From Thalassospiraceae bacterium LMO-SO8 (GTDB taxonomy: Bacteria > Pseudomonadota > Alphaproteobacteria > Rhodospirillales > Casp-alpha2), in NCBI GenBank assembly GCA_031655335.1, contig CP134226.1, positions 1,488,001 through 1,552,000 of the forward strand: DNA of 64,000 bases, given 5' to 3'. Below are positions 55,911 to 64,000 of this stretch, one piece after another. The stretch's first letter is position 1. Each line of letters starts with the position of its first letter. The translations under genes and the position numbers were made by a program. The notes beneath the pieces were generated by a model. The model made no database searches. It was not told the origin of the DNA and worked only from the letters and a program-made list of their open reading frames with translations.

Positions 55911-57272
55911 GTGAGCGACCACAGCATTTTCGCATTGGCAAGCGGCGGCGCCCGGGCGGGCGTCGCGGTCGTGCGCCTGTCCGGCCCTGGGGTGGCGGAT
56001 GCCCTGGCGGCGCTGACGCCGGGCAAGGCGGTGCCCGCGGCGCGGCGGGCGGCGCTGCGCGACCTTCACGACCCGGCGGGCGGCGAAATCCTCGACCGGG
56101 CCCTGGTTCTGTTGTTTCCCGGCCCCGGCAGTTTCACCGGCGAGGATGTCGTGGAATTGCACCTGCACGGCGGCCCGGCCGTGGTCGAGGGGGTGCTGGG
56201 CGCGCTCGGCCGTCTGCCCGGCCTGCGCCCGGCGGAGGCGGGGGAGTTCACCCGCCGCGCCTTCCTCAACGGCAAATTGGACCTGACCCAGGCGGAAGCC
56301 GTCGCCGACCTGGTCGCGGCGGAAACGTCCGAACAGCGGCGCCAGGCCCTGGACCAGGCGGCGGGGGCGCTCGGACAAATCTACGAAGGCTGGCGGGCGC
56401 GGCTGATCGCGGCCATCGCCCATGTCGAGGCGGGCATCGATTTCGCGGACGAGGACCTGCCGGCGGACATCGACCGCGCGGCCCGGGATGCCCTGGCCGC
56501 GCTGGCGGACGAGATCGTGGCTCATCTCGACGACGGCCGGCGGGGCGAGCGGCTTCGCGCCGGGGTGCATCTGGCCCTGCTGGGGCGGCCCAACGCGGGC
56601 AAATCGACGCTGCTGAACCTGCTGGCCGGGCGTGACGCGGCCATCGTGTCGGAGACGGCCGGCACGACCCGGGACGTGATCGAGGTGCATCTGGACCTGG
56701 GCGGCGTGCCGGTCATCGTCGCCGACACGGCGGGCCTGCGCGACAGCATGGACGCGGTCGAACAGGAGGGCGTGCGCCGGGCCGCGGCGCGGGCCGATTG
56801 GGCGGACCTGAAACTGATCGTGCTCGACCGCGCCGACTGGCCGGACGTGCCGGATGACCTGCGCGCCCTGGCGGCGGACGGCCGGGCCTTGGTGTTGGTG
56901 AACAAGTCGGACCTGGGCGCCGTCGACGGCCCCGGGGAGTTGGATTTGCACGGCGTGCCCGTATTGGCGCTCTCGGCCCGGACCGGGGCGGGGGTGGATG
57001 GGTTCCTTGCCCGGTTGACGGAGAGGGTCCGGGGCCTCGCCCTGGCCGGGGCGGGGGCGGCGCCGGGCCCGACGCGGGCGCGGCATCGCCACGCGCTGGA
57101 AGAAGCACGGGCGGCTCTGGCCCAGGCCCTCGACGGCTGGTCGACCCGGGGGCCGGAACTGGTCGCCGAGGACCTGCGCCTCGCCGCGCGGGCCATCGGG
57201 CGCATCACCGGGCGGGTCGATGTGGAGGATTTGCTCGATGTCATCTTCGCCGACTTCTGCATCGGTAAGTGA
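55911..57272 (+). CDS. mnmE: tRNA modification GTPase MnmE
   Basis: A 453-residue protein with the N-terminal folate-binding domain, a helical domain interrupted by a G domain with GRPNAGKSTLLN, DTAGLRDS and NKSD motifs, and the C-terminal FCIGK with the functional cysteine. With MnmG it makes 5-carboxymethylaminomethyl-uridine at tRNA position 34. The start is GTG 55911 after AGGGGGG. Confidence 0.97.
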   Translation: MSDHSIFALASGGARAGVAVVRLSGPGVADALAALTPGKAVPAARRAALRDLHDPAGGEILDRALVLLFPGPGSFTGEDVVELHLHGGPAVVEGVLGALGRLPGLRPAEAGEFTRRAFLNGKLDLTQAEAVADLVAAETSEQRRQALDQAAGALGQIYEGWRARLIAAIAHVEAGIDFADEDLPADIDRAARDALAALADEIVAHLDDGRRGERLRAGVHLALLGRPNAGKSTLLNLLAGRDAAIVSETAGTTRDVIEVHLDLGGVPVIVADTAGLRDSMDAVEQEGVRRAAARADWADLKLIVLDRADWPDVPDDLRALAADGRALVLVNKSDLGAVDGPGELDLHGVPVLALSARTGAGVDGFLARLTERVRGLALAGAGAAPGPTRARHRHALEEARAALAQALDGWSTRGPELVAEDLRLAARAIGRITGRVDVEDLLDVIFADFCIGK

Positions 57273-57390
57273 TCATTCTTTCCAGCCTATTTAAATCCAT
57301 ACAACATGTAGTGGGTTTATTTTGATTAGGCATACCTTCAATGCTGATTGGTGATTTTTAAATCTGTTAAATGATTTCTGAATTTTCTTT
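57273..57390. other. AT-rich tract after mnmE
   Basis: By hand count about 30% G+C over 118 bp, against a GC-rich surrounding. It starts right at the mnmE stop and ends 52 bp before a parS palindrome. No DnaA box, gene or intrinsic terminator was recognised. The remaining intergenic sequence to the mnmG start at 57676 is GC-rich and holds parS and a promoter. Confidence 0.75.
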
Positions 57391-57442
57391 CAGGCGGCGA
57401 TCACGGGTTGGTGGGCTAACGGACGGGGTCGTGGCGGGACAG

Positions 57443-57462
57443 AATGTTTCACGTGAAACATT
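57443..57462. other. parS centromere-like site 1
   Basis: TGTTTCACGTGAAACA (57445-57460) is a perfect match to the universal ParB-binding palindrome, extended by AA/TT to a 20-bp perfect dyad. It lies between mnmE and mnmG, about 3.7 kb from parB and about 10.4 kb from the probable origin. Confidence 0.96.
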
Positions 57463-57576
57463 TCTCTCCCTGAGTGTTTTTCAGGGGTGGCGGCGAAAGC
57501 TCCCGGCGGGGCCGCGAGGGTGCAAATTCCGGCCCGGGCGGCGGCGGGCCGCGCGAACGGCGATCTGCGAAGGCAT

Positions 57577-57605
57577 TTGACTCGGATCGGCGGGGTTCCT
57601 ACATT
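57577..57605 (+). promoter_or_regulatory. Putative mnmG promoter
   Basis: TTGACT (57577-57582) and TACATT (57600-57605) are 17 bp apart, with five and four consensus matches. It gives mnmG-rsmG-parAB a start of its own, downstream of parS site 1, with a leader of about 64 nt. Confidence 0.55.
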
Positions 57606-57675
57606 CCGGCCTGTGTTTCCGCGCCATCGGCGGGGCGGAGGCGGGATTCCCGAGGCAGAATCAGGTGGGCGGTCC

Positions 57676-59562
57676 ATGGACCGGACTTTCGACGTCATTG
57701 TGGTGGGCGGCGGGCACGCCGGAACCGAGGCGGCCGCGGCGGCGGCGCGCCAGGGGGCCGCGACGCTGCTGCTGACCCATAAGGCCGCGACCATCGGCGA
57801 GATGTCCTGCAATCCGGCCATCGGCGGCCTGGCCAAGGGTCAGCTGGTGCGCGAGATCGACGCCCTTGACGGTGTCATGGGCCGGGCCATCGACCGCGGC
57901 GGTATTCAATTCCGCATGCTCAACAGGTCCAAGGGGCCGGCGGTCTGGGGGCCGCGGGCCCAGGCCGACCGCAAGCTGTACCGCCAGGCGGTGCAGGACA
58001 TCCTGACCGAAACCGAGAATTTGACCATTATCGAGGCCGGGGCCGATGACCTGATGTTCGGCGCCGACGGTCGTCTGACCGGGGTGCGGGCCATGGATGG
58101 CCGGGAATTCCGGGCCGCCGCCGTGGTCATCACCACGGGCACCTTCCTGCGCGGGCTGATCCATATCGGCGAAACCCGGATTCCCGCCGGGCGGGTGGGG
58201 GACAAGCCGGCGATCGGCCTCAGCTATACCTTCCGGCGCCTGGGCTTCGACCTGGGCCGCCTCAAGACCGGCACGCCCGCCCGCCTGGACGGCCGCACCA
58301 TCGACTGGGCCGGGCTCGACGAACAGCTGGGCGATACGCCGCCGGTGCCCTTTTCCTATCTGACGGACAGCATCACCACGCGGCAGATCGCCTGCGGCAT
58401 CACCGAAACCACCCCGGCGACTCATGATCTGATTCGCGCCAACATCCACCGCTCGCCCATGTATTCCGGGCAGATCGAAAGCAAGGGCCCGCGTTATTGT
58501 CCGTCCATCGAGGACAAGGTGGTGCGCTTCGCCGAGCGCGAGCGCCATCAGATCTTCCTCGAGCCAGAGGGCCTGGACGACCCCACGGTCTATCCCAACG
58601 GCATCTCGACCTCGCTGCCGAAGGACGTGCAGCTGGCGATGCTGAAAACCATCCCGGGTCTGGAAAAGGCCGTGATGATCCGCCCCGGTTATGCCATCGA
58701 ATACGATTTCGTCGACCCCCGCCAATTGACGCCGACCCTGGAGACCCACCGGGTGCCGGGCCTGTTTCTGGCCGGGCAGATCAATGGCACCACCGGATAC
58801 GAGGAGGCGGGCGCCCAGGGCCTGATCGCCGGGATCAACGCGGCGATCCGCGCGGGTGCCGGTGGTGGGGCAGGGGCCGTCCGGGATTTCGTGCTCGACC
58901 GTGCCGACGCCTACATCGGCGTGATGATCGACGATCTAGTGACCCTCGGCACCCGCGAGCCTTACCGCATGTTCACCTCGCGCGCCGAATACCGCCTCAA
59001 GCTGCGCGCCGACAACGCGGACCAGCGGTTGACGCCGCTCGGCATGGGTGTCGGCTGCGTCGGCGCCGACCGGGCCCGCGCCTTCGCCCGCAAGCAGACG
59101 GCTCTGACCCTGGGCCGCCGCCTGCTGGAGCGCCTGGAGGCCAGCCCCAACACGCTGGCCAAGGCCGGCTTCGCCGTGAACCAGGATGGGGCGCGGCGCA
59201 GCGCCTGGACCCTGTTGTCCTATCCGGGAGTGACGGCGGAGGTCATCGCGGCCCATTGGCCGGAGATTGCCGAGCTGCGGCCGGAGATTCTCGGCCAACT
59301 GACCATCGAGGCGGGGTACAGCCAGTATCTGGTGCGTCAGGACGCCGACATCCGCGCCTTCCGCCGGGACGAGGGCCTGACCCTGCCGGGCGCGCTCGAT
59401 TACGACGCCGTGTCCGGTCTGTCCAACGAGGTCCGGGAAAAACTCAAGCAGGCCCGTCCGGCGACCCTGGGCGCGGCGGCCCGCCTGCCCGGCGTGACCC
59501 CGGCGGCGCTGACCATCCTGCTCGCCCATGTCAAGCGCCGGGACGCCCGTCTCAGCGCCTGA
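57676..59562 (+). CDS. mnmG: tRNA uridine-5-carboxymethylaminomethyl modification enzyme MnmG
   Basis: A 628-residue FAD enzyme. The Rossmann motif [10 protein letters not shown] begins at residue 11; [21 protein letters not shown] and the [20 protein letters not shown] signature are present, and the C-terminal helical domain that binds MnmE is complete. ATG 57676 was chosen because the FAD motif starts within ten residues; the frame is open upstream from 57487. Confidence 0.98.
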   Translation: MDRTFDVIVVGGGHAGTEAAAAAARQGAATLLLTHKAATIGEMSCNPAIGGLAKGQLVREIDALDGVMGRAIDRGGIQFRMLNRSKGPAVWGPRAQADRKLYRQAVQDILTETENLTIIEAGADDLMFGADGRLTGVRAMDGREFRAAAVVITTGTFLRGLIHIGETRIPAGRVGDKPAIGLSYTFRRLGFDLGRLKTGTPARLDGRTIDWAGLDEQLGDTPPVPFSYLTDSITTRQIACGITETTPATHDLIRANIHRSPMYSGQIESKGPRYCPSIEDKVVRFAERERHQIFLEPEGLDDPTVYPNGISTSLPKDVQLAMLKTIPGLEKAVMIRPGYAIEYDFVDPRQLTPTLETHRVPGLFLAGQINGTTGYEEAGAQGLIAGINAAIRAGAGGGAGAVRDFVLDRADAYIGVMIDDLVTLGTREPYRMFTSRAEYRLKLRADNADQRLTPLGMGVGCVGADRARAFARKQTALTLGRRLLERLEASPNTLAKAGFAVNQDGARRSAWTLLSYPGVTAEVIAAHWPEIAELRPEILGQLTIEAGYSQYLVRQDADIRAFRRDEGLTLPGALDYDAVSGLSNEVREKLKQARPATLGAAARLPGVTPAALTILLAHVKRRDARLSA

Positions 59563-59607
59563 CCCAACCGTCCAATGGGCCAAACAGGCCCCCAACCGAA
59601 CAGAGAC

Positions 59608-59623
59608 TGTTTCACGTGAAACA
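59608..59623. other. parS centromere-like site 2, overlapping the rsmG start
   Basis: A second perfect TGTTTCACGTGAAACA. Its central GTG (59616-59618) is the probable start codon of rsmG, so the palindrome encodes the first residues (V/M-K-Q) of the protein. It is about 1.6 kb from parB. Confidence 0.96.
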
Positions 59624-60293
59624 ATCGAGCCCCGACCCCACGCCTCAGATGCCCGTGGACGTCGCCCGTGCCCTCGGGCTCGACGGCGCGGACGGGGCCG
59701 TGCCGCGAGCGCGCCTGGAAACCTATGTCGCGGCCTTGGTCAAATGGCAGCGCCGCATCAACCTGATCGGCCCGGCCACGGTGGCCGATCTGTGGCGCCG
59801 CCATATCCTCGATTGCGGCCAGCTCGCGGCCCTGATCCCGGCGGGACCGCAGCGGGTCTGCGATCTCGGCTCGGGGGCGGGCCTGCCGGGCCTGGTGCTC
59901 GCGGCGCTCGGGATCGGCGCCGGGGAGGGGGCGTGTCTCGACCTGGTCGAGAGCGACAGCCGCAAGGCCGCCTTCCTGCGCGAGGCCAACCGGCTGATGG
60001 GCACCCACGCGCGGATCGAGAACCGGCGCATCGAAGAAATGGCGGAAACCGGGGCCGCCGGCTACGACATCGTCACCGCGCGGGCCCTGGCCCCTTTGCC
60101 CAAATTGTTGGAAATGTCGAACAACCTGTTGAAAACCAGTGGAAAACTTTTGTTTTTAAAAGGCAAAGCCACGGATGCGGAATTGACCGAATCGGAAAAA
60201 GCCTGGAAGATGCGCGTCACGAAAATGCCCAGCGCGAGTGATTCCGAGGGCGTTATTCTCCTGATCGAGGACCTTGAACGACGCCATGGCTGA
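59616..60293 (+). CDS. rsmG: 16S rRNA (guanine(527)-N7)-methyltransferase
   Basis: A 225-residue SAM methyltransferase, with the SAM loop CDLGSGAGLPGLVLA and RRINLIGPATVADLWRRHILDC. It is preceded by 53 bp after mnmG. The GTG at 59616 inside parS fits the FHVKQ/VSRET-type N-termini seen in many alphaproteobacterial homologues; ATG 59649 is the alternative. The stop overlaps the parA start. Confidence 0.95.
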   Translation: MKQSSPDPTPQMPVDVARALGLDGADGAVPRARLETYVAALVKWQRRINLIGPATVADLWRRHILDCGQLAALIPAGPQRVCDLGSGAGLPGLVLAALGIGAGEGACLDLVESDSRKAAFLREANRLMGTHARIENRRIEEMAETGAAGYDIVTARALAPLPKLLEMSNNLLKTSGKLLFLKGKATDAELTESEKAWKMRVTKMPSASDSEGVILLIEDLERRHG

Positions 60294-61179
60294 GCCCCTT
60301 TACGACGGCCTGAACGGCCCCGTGGTGCCGGATATCCCGGCCCCGCCGCGCATCATCGCCGTCGCCAATCAAAAGGGCGGGGTCGGCAAGACGACGACCG
60401 CCATCAACCTGGGCACGGCGCTGGCCGCCGTCGGCAACCGGGTGCTGATCATCGATCTCGATCCTCAGGGCAACGCCTCGACGGGTCTCGGCATTCCCCG
60501 GGCGCAGCGGGCGGTGAATTCCTATCATCTGCTGATCCATGCCGAGCCCCTGGCGGCGGCGGCCCAGGCGACGGAAATCCCCAATCTGGACATCGTGCCC
60601 TCGGGCATCGACCTGTCGGGGATCGAGGTCGAGCTGGTTGACGAGGACGGCCGCGAATATTTCCTGAAGCAAAGCCTGGAGGCGGCGATCTCCGCGGCCG
60701 GCCCGGCCTACGATTTCGTGCTCATCGACTGCCCGCCGGCGCTCGGCCTGCTGACCGTCAACTCCCTGGTCGCGGCCCAGGCGGTTCTGGTGCCTTTGCA
60801 GTGCGAATTCTTCGCCCTCGAGGGCGTCAGCCAGTTGATGCAGACCATCGAGCGCGTGCGCGCCGCCTTCAACGCGGGCCTGGAAATCCAGGGCATCGTC
60901 CTGACCATGTTCGATCAGCGCAACAATCTGTCGGGCATGGTCGAAACGGATGTCCGCGACCATTTCGGCGACAAGGTCTACGAGACCGTGATTCCCCGCA
61001 ACGTGCGGATTTCCGAGGCGCCGTCCCACGGCCGCCCGGTGCTGATCTACGACACCGCCTGCGCCGGGTCGCGGGCTTATCTCAACCTGGCCAGCGAGGT
61101 CATCAGCCGCGAACGCCAGACGCAACATCGCCAGGCCCTGGCGCGCCAGGGCGGCGGCCAGCCGATGGGGGCATCATGA
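60286..61179 (+). CDS. parA: Chromosome partitioning ATPase ParA
   Basis: A 297-residue Walker ATPase. The deviant Walker A KGGVGKTTTAINL starts at residue 30, with DLDPQGNASTGLGI and DCPPALGLLTVNSL following. It binds DNA non-specifically and segregates ParB-parS complexes. ATG 60286 was chosen; an in-frame TTG at 60274 has GAGG three bases upstream. It overlaps rsmG by eight bases and parB by four. Confidence 0.98.
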   Translation: MAEPLYDGLNGPVVPDIPAPPRIIAVANQKGGVGKTTTAINLGTALAAVGNRVLIIDLDPQGNASTGLGIPRAQRAVNSYHLLIHAEPLAAAAQATEIPNLDIVPSGIDLSGIEVELVDEDGREYFLKQSLEAAISAAGPAYDFVLIDCPPALGLLTVNSLVAAQAVLVPLQCEFFALEGVSQLMQTIERVRAAFNAGLEIQGIVLTMFDQRNNLSGMVETDVRDHFGDKVYETVIPRNVRISEAPSHGRPVLIYDTACAGSRAYLNLASEVISRERQTQHRQALARQGGGQPMGAS

Positions 61180-62048
61180 TGGCGGAAAAACGCAGAAACC
61201 TGGGGCGCGGCCTGTCGGCTCTTCTGGGTGAGGACACGTCGCCGGCGCAGGCCGGCGGGGCGCGCCAGATCGCCATCGAAAAGCTCCATCCCGGCCGCTA
61301 TCAGCCGCGCCGCACCATGGGCGAGGCGGAATTGCAGGACCTGGCCCAGTCGATCCGCGAACTGGGCGTGTTGCAGCCGATCCTGGTGCGTGAGGATCCC
61401 GACCGTCCCGGCAATTACGAGATCATCGCCGGCGAACGGCGTTGGCGGGCCGCGCAATTGGCCCAGCTCCATGAAGTGCCCGTGCTGGTCAAGGTGCTGT
61501 CGAACAAGGAAACGCTCGAAGTTGCGTTGGTCGAAAACCTGCAACGGGAAGACCTGTCGCCCCTGGAAGAGGCCGTCGGTCTGCAACGCCTGATGGACGA
61601 ATTCGGCCATACCCAAGAGGCGCTCGCCAAGGCTGTCGGCAAAAGCCGCTCCCACGTCGCCAACATGCTGCGCCTGTTGGGCCTGCCCGACGCGGTCAAG
61701 GCCATGGTCGACAAGGGCGACTTGAGCGCCGGGCACGCCCGGGCGCTGTTGTCGGCGGCGGCGCCGGAAGCCCTGGCCCGTCAGGTCGTCGACCAGGGGC
61801 TCAGCGTGCGCCAGACGGAACAGCTCGTGCAGCGCGCCGCGACGGCGAAAAGCAGCGGCACCAGACGCGGGCCCAAGGAAAAGGATGCGGATACCCGCGC
61901 CCTGGAAACGGACCTGTCCGATCTGCTCGGCCTGCGTGTCGCCATCGCGGCCAAGGGCCGGGAGGGCTCGGTCACGCTCTATTACAAATCCCTCGACCAG
62001 CTCGACGGCCTGCTGCAACGCCTGAGCGGCCAAGCCGCGGGCGAATAA
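61176..62048 (+). CDS. parB: Chromosome partitioning protein ParB (CTPase clamp)
   Basis: A 290-residue ParB: RRNLGRGLSALLGED near the start, the CTP-binding GERRWRAAQLAQL and ENLQREDLSPLEEA boxes, the HTH (TQEALAKAVGKSRSHVANMLRLLGLP) that reads parS, and a C-terminal dimerisation domain. It loads at parS and spreads. It is the last gene of the plus-strand run. Confidence 0.98.
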   Translation: MMAEKRRNLGRGLSALLGEDTSPAQAGGARQIAIEKLHPGRYQPRRTMGEAELQDLAQSIRELGVLQPILVREDPDRPGNYEIIAGERRWRAAQLAQLHEVPVLVKVLSNKETLEVALVENLQREDLSPLEEAVGLQRLMDEFGHTQEALAKAVGKSRSHVANMLRLLGLPDAVKAMVDKGDLSAGHARALLSAAAPEALARQVVDQGLSVRQTEQLVQRAATAKSSGTRRGPKEKDADTRALETDLSDLLGLRVAIAAKGREGSVTLYYKSLDQLDGLLQRLSGQAAGE

Positions 62049-62128
62049 CGGCCCGGTTCTTGGGTCAGCCTGATGAGCCTAAATATCGGTTGAGAATGAA
62101 CCCGGCGAGTCGTTCGTAGGGTTTGGGC

Positions 62129-63142
62129 CTAGCGCGCGAGGCGGGCCAAGCGGATGAAGGCCCGCTCGCAAATCACCTCGTCGGGCCCCAGGCCGCTTTT
62201 GCAGGCCCGCTCGGCCTCGGTCAGGACGTCCAGGGCGGTTCCCAGGCGGCTCGGCGTCCATGACCGTAATGCGCTGATAAATAAGGGTTTTTCTTTGAAA
62301 AAGACAGGCGGGCGCAGGTTGTCGACGGCCTGCTCGGGGCGCGTGCCGCGGGCCACGTCGCCGGCCGCCAGATGCAGGCGCTGGAACATCCTTTGCGCCG
62401 CGCGCAGCATGCCGACGGCGGTCTCGCCCAGGTCCTGGGCGCTGGCATAGGCGCTGAGCAGGCCCGCGACGTCGCCGCCGGCCAGGGCCTGGGTCACGGC
62501 CTCGGTGCCGCGCCCGGCGTTGTCGCCGACGCAGGCCTGGGCGTCGGCCAGGGTTACCTCGGGTCCGGCGCCCTGCATGTAGAGCACCAGCTTTTCCAAC
62601 TCACGCCGGGAAATCAGCCGATCGTTGCCCAGATTGGCGGCCAGATGGGCCTGGGCCTCCCGTCCGATGGTCAGACCGGCGGCAGACAGGGTGTCGCGGA
62701 TGACCTGTTCCATGGCGCGGGCGTCGTCGGCATAGCAGGGGATGGCGGCGGCATTAGGCGCGGTCTCGCAGATTTTGCGCAGCTTCGCCCGGGGGGTGAG
62801 GTCGCCGGCGACGATGATGACCAGCCCGTCGCCTTCAGCCGTGAGGGCGCGCTCGACCGCCGGCGCCAGACGGTCGCCGCCATCGGCGCGGACCGCGCGC
62901 CGGCCGCCGCCGAAGGCCATGGCGGACCGTTCGGCGGCCAGCCGCTCGGTGTCGTCGGCCACGTCCTGTTCGGTGACGGAGGCGGTTCGGAAGGGGTCGT
63001 CGGTCGATCCGGCGACGGCGCGCATGACGCGGTCGGCGCGCTCACGCACCAAGCCCTGGTCGGGACCATAGATCAGCACCGCCGCGACCGCATTCCCGGG
63101 ATCGTCGAGGAAGCTGTCGATCTGGCGGCCGGAGAGTTTCAT
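62129..63142 (-). CDS. holA: DNA polymerase III delta subunit (clamp loader)
   Basis: A 337-residue AAA+-like subunit of the clamp loader with the family N-terminus (KLSGRQIDSFLDDPGNAVAAVLIYGPDQGLVRERAD), DRLISRRELEKLVLYMQG and a helical C-terminal domain. It opens the beta clamp. It converges on parB across 80 bp with no clear terminator, and follows lptE by 40 bp. Confidence 0.94.
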   Translation of the reverse strand: MKLSGRQIDSFLDDPGNAVAAVLIYGPDQGLVRERADRVMRAVAGSTDDPFRTASVTEQDVADDTERLAAERSAMAFGGGRRAVRADGGDRLAPAVERALTAEGDGLVIIVAGDLTPRAKLRKICETAPNAAAIPCYADDARAMEQVIRDTLSAAGLTIGREAQAHLAANLGNDRLISRRELEKLVLYMQGAGPEVTLADAQACVGDNAGRGTEAVTQALAGGDVAGLLSAYASAQDLGETAVGMLRAAQRMFQRLHLAAGDVARGTRPEQAVDNLRPPVFFKEKPLFISALRSWTPSRLGTALDVLTEAERACKSGLGPDEVICERAFIRLARLAR

Positions 63143-63182
63143 GACGGGACCTTGGATGTCCGGGGTCGTGCCGGCGCCGGGC

Positions 63183-63734
63183 TCACGGCTTGTCGGGGTT
63201 GGTTTTCAGGAAAATCGCGATCTTGAGCCGAATATCGTCGCCCAACTGGCGGACGGCCCGGTCACGGGCGCCTTTTTCGGCCATCAGCGTGGCGAATTCC
63301 GAATTGAGGATGTTGAAGCTCGACACGGCCCGGCTGTTGCCCGAGTAAAGATGCTGCCCGGTGCGCAGATCCAACAGGACGAACGAACTGGTCAGGGACA
63401 GATCGGCGCGGGTGGCATCGGCGCTTTTCTGCACGGCCAGCGAGGAAATGCCTTCATTCAACGTAACGTCCAGACGATAGATCTGTTCGCCGCGCGGCCC
63501 CCGGGGGGACAGTCCATCCAGCAGCGCGTTGTGCAGTTGCTGGCCGACGCGGGCAACGTCGCGTCCGTCCGTGGTCGTGTTGCGAACCGGGCCGATCTCG
63601 ACCAGGGACAAGGTCTCGCTTAGGTCGGCGCCGGCCCCCGACCGGCCGTAGAGTGGGCGGAAACCGCAGCCGCCGAGGCCGCCAACCGCCAACGCGCCGG
63701 CGATCCCGGCTAGGATATTCCTACGCGACCACAT
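63183..63734 (-). CDS. lptE: LPS-assembly lipoprotein LptE
   Basis: A 183-residue lipoprotein with an RR-containing N-terminus, a hydrophobic segment and lipobox GLGGC (C23), followed by GFRPLYG, the hallmark of LptE/RlpB, and alternating strands to a C-terminal helix. It plugs LptD in the outer membrane. ATG 63734 overlaps the leuS end by 14 bases, the standard leuS-lptE-holA order. Confidence 0.93.
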   Translation of the reverse strand: MWSRRNILAGIAGALAVGGLGGCGFRPLYGRSGAGADLSETLSLVEIGPVRNTTTDGRDVARVGQQLHNALLDGLSPRGPRGEQIYRLDVTLNEGISSLAVQKSADATRADLSLTSSFVLLDLRTGQHLYSGNSRAVSSFNILNSEFATLMAEKGARDRAVRQLGDDIRLKIAIFLKTNPDKP

Positions 63735-64000
63735 TGACGATCCTGTTCGGCACGACGATGACCTTCCGGGGCGGTTTGCCTTCCAGCACGGATTGTACCT
63801 TATCCAGGGCCAGGGCCGCATCCTCCGCGGCATCCTTCGCGCAATCCTTGGGCAGTTCGATGGTGCCGCGCAGCTTGCCGTTGACCTGCACCGCGATGGT
63901 CACCAGGTCGTCGACCAGATAGGCGGGGTCGGCCACGGGCCAGGGCGTATCGGCGACCAGGGTATCGCCATGGCCCAGTTCAAGCCACAGGGCTTCGGCG
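63721..64000 (-). CDS. leuS: Leucyl-tRNA synthetase, C-terminal end (truncated by window edge)
   Basis: The last 92 codons of leuS, reading leftward from the window edge: ALWLELGHGDTLVADTPWP, PAYLVDDLVTIAVQVNGKLRG and the C-terminal VLEGKPPRKVIVVPNRIVNVVA. This is the class Ia anticodon-binding and C-terminal domain. The catalytic domains are outside the window. Confidence 0.95.
   Translation of the reverse strand, partial: AEALWLELGHGDTLVADTPWPVADPAYLVDDLVTIAVQVNGKLRGTIELPKDCAKDAAEDAALALDKVQSVLEGKPPRKVIVVPNRIVNVVA

Overview
This window is a high-G+C, densely packed chromosomal segment of an alphaproteobacterium, most likely a member of the Rhodospirillales or a close relative. The support is gene order: hrcA-grpE-dnaK-dnaJ-dapB, hslVU divergent from hisB-hisHAFE, timA-mltA, secB-dnaQ-coaE-aroE-maf-ppsR, hemE-hemH-hemJ-rho and mnmE-mnmG-rsmG-parA-parB-holA-lptE-leuS. 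No rRNA, tRNA, insertion sequence, prophage, CRISPR array or defence island was seen, and almost every gene belongs to a recognisable housekeeping family.

Layout. 0-10 kb: the tail of a SulP transporter, a PEP-mutase/isocitrate-lyase family lyase, AmpG, a beta-carbonic anhydrase, TypA and an adenosine-kinase-like enzyme on the minus strand; then EI24-bactofilin-lipoprotein on the plus strand, endonuclease III, and a membrane adenylate cyclase. 10-18 kb: DUF2244 and the heat-shock chaperone operon with dapB. 17-27 kb: rph-rdgB-hemW, an LpoA-like lipoprotein divergent from rsmI-yraN, a BON lipoprotein, a SirB1-like protein, gshB, a dienelactone hydrolase and sixA. 26.6-36.8 kb: ompW divergent from comM, a histidine operon, hslVU, and a regulator/Smr pair. 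36.8-39.7 kb: lutABC. 39.8-46.8 kb: mltA, timA, fxsA, secB, then a minus-strand run ending in ppsR. 46.8-47.3 kb: the probable chromosomal replication origin. 47.3-62 kb: mainly plus-strand hemEHJ, rho, mnmEG, rsmG and parAB, with a minus-strand block of three genes at 51-55 kb. 62-64 kb: holA, lptE and the end of leuS on the minus strand.

The main organising theme is chromosome replication and segregation. The ppsR-hemE intergenic region carries DnaA-box-like sequences, GANTC sites and an AT-rich tract, and gene orientation switches across it. About 10-12 kb to the right are two perfect parS palindromes, one between mnmE and mnmG and one overlapping the start of rsmG, next to parAB. Heat-shock functions are also concentrated here, and the dnaK and hslV upstream regions share a similar promoter pattern.

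I found no wholly new system. The best leads are non-coding: the origin and parS sites, an AT-rich patch beside one parS, a C(UUCG)G hairpin between dnaK and dnaJ, converging CTCYGTGTCC motif arrays downstream of dnaJ, an FNR-like box upstream of ompW, paired CATAC/GTATG inverted repeats above an orphan gene, and the long C-rich rho leader.
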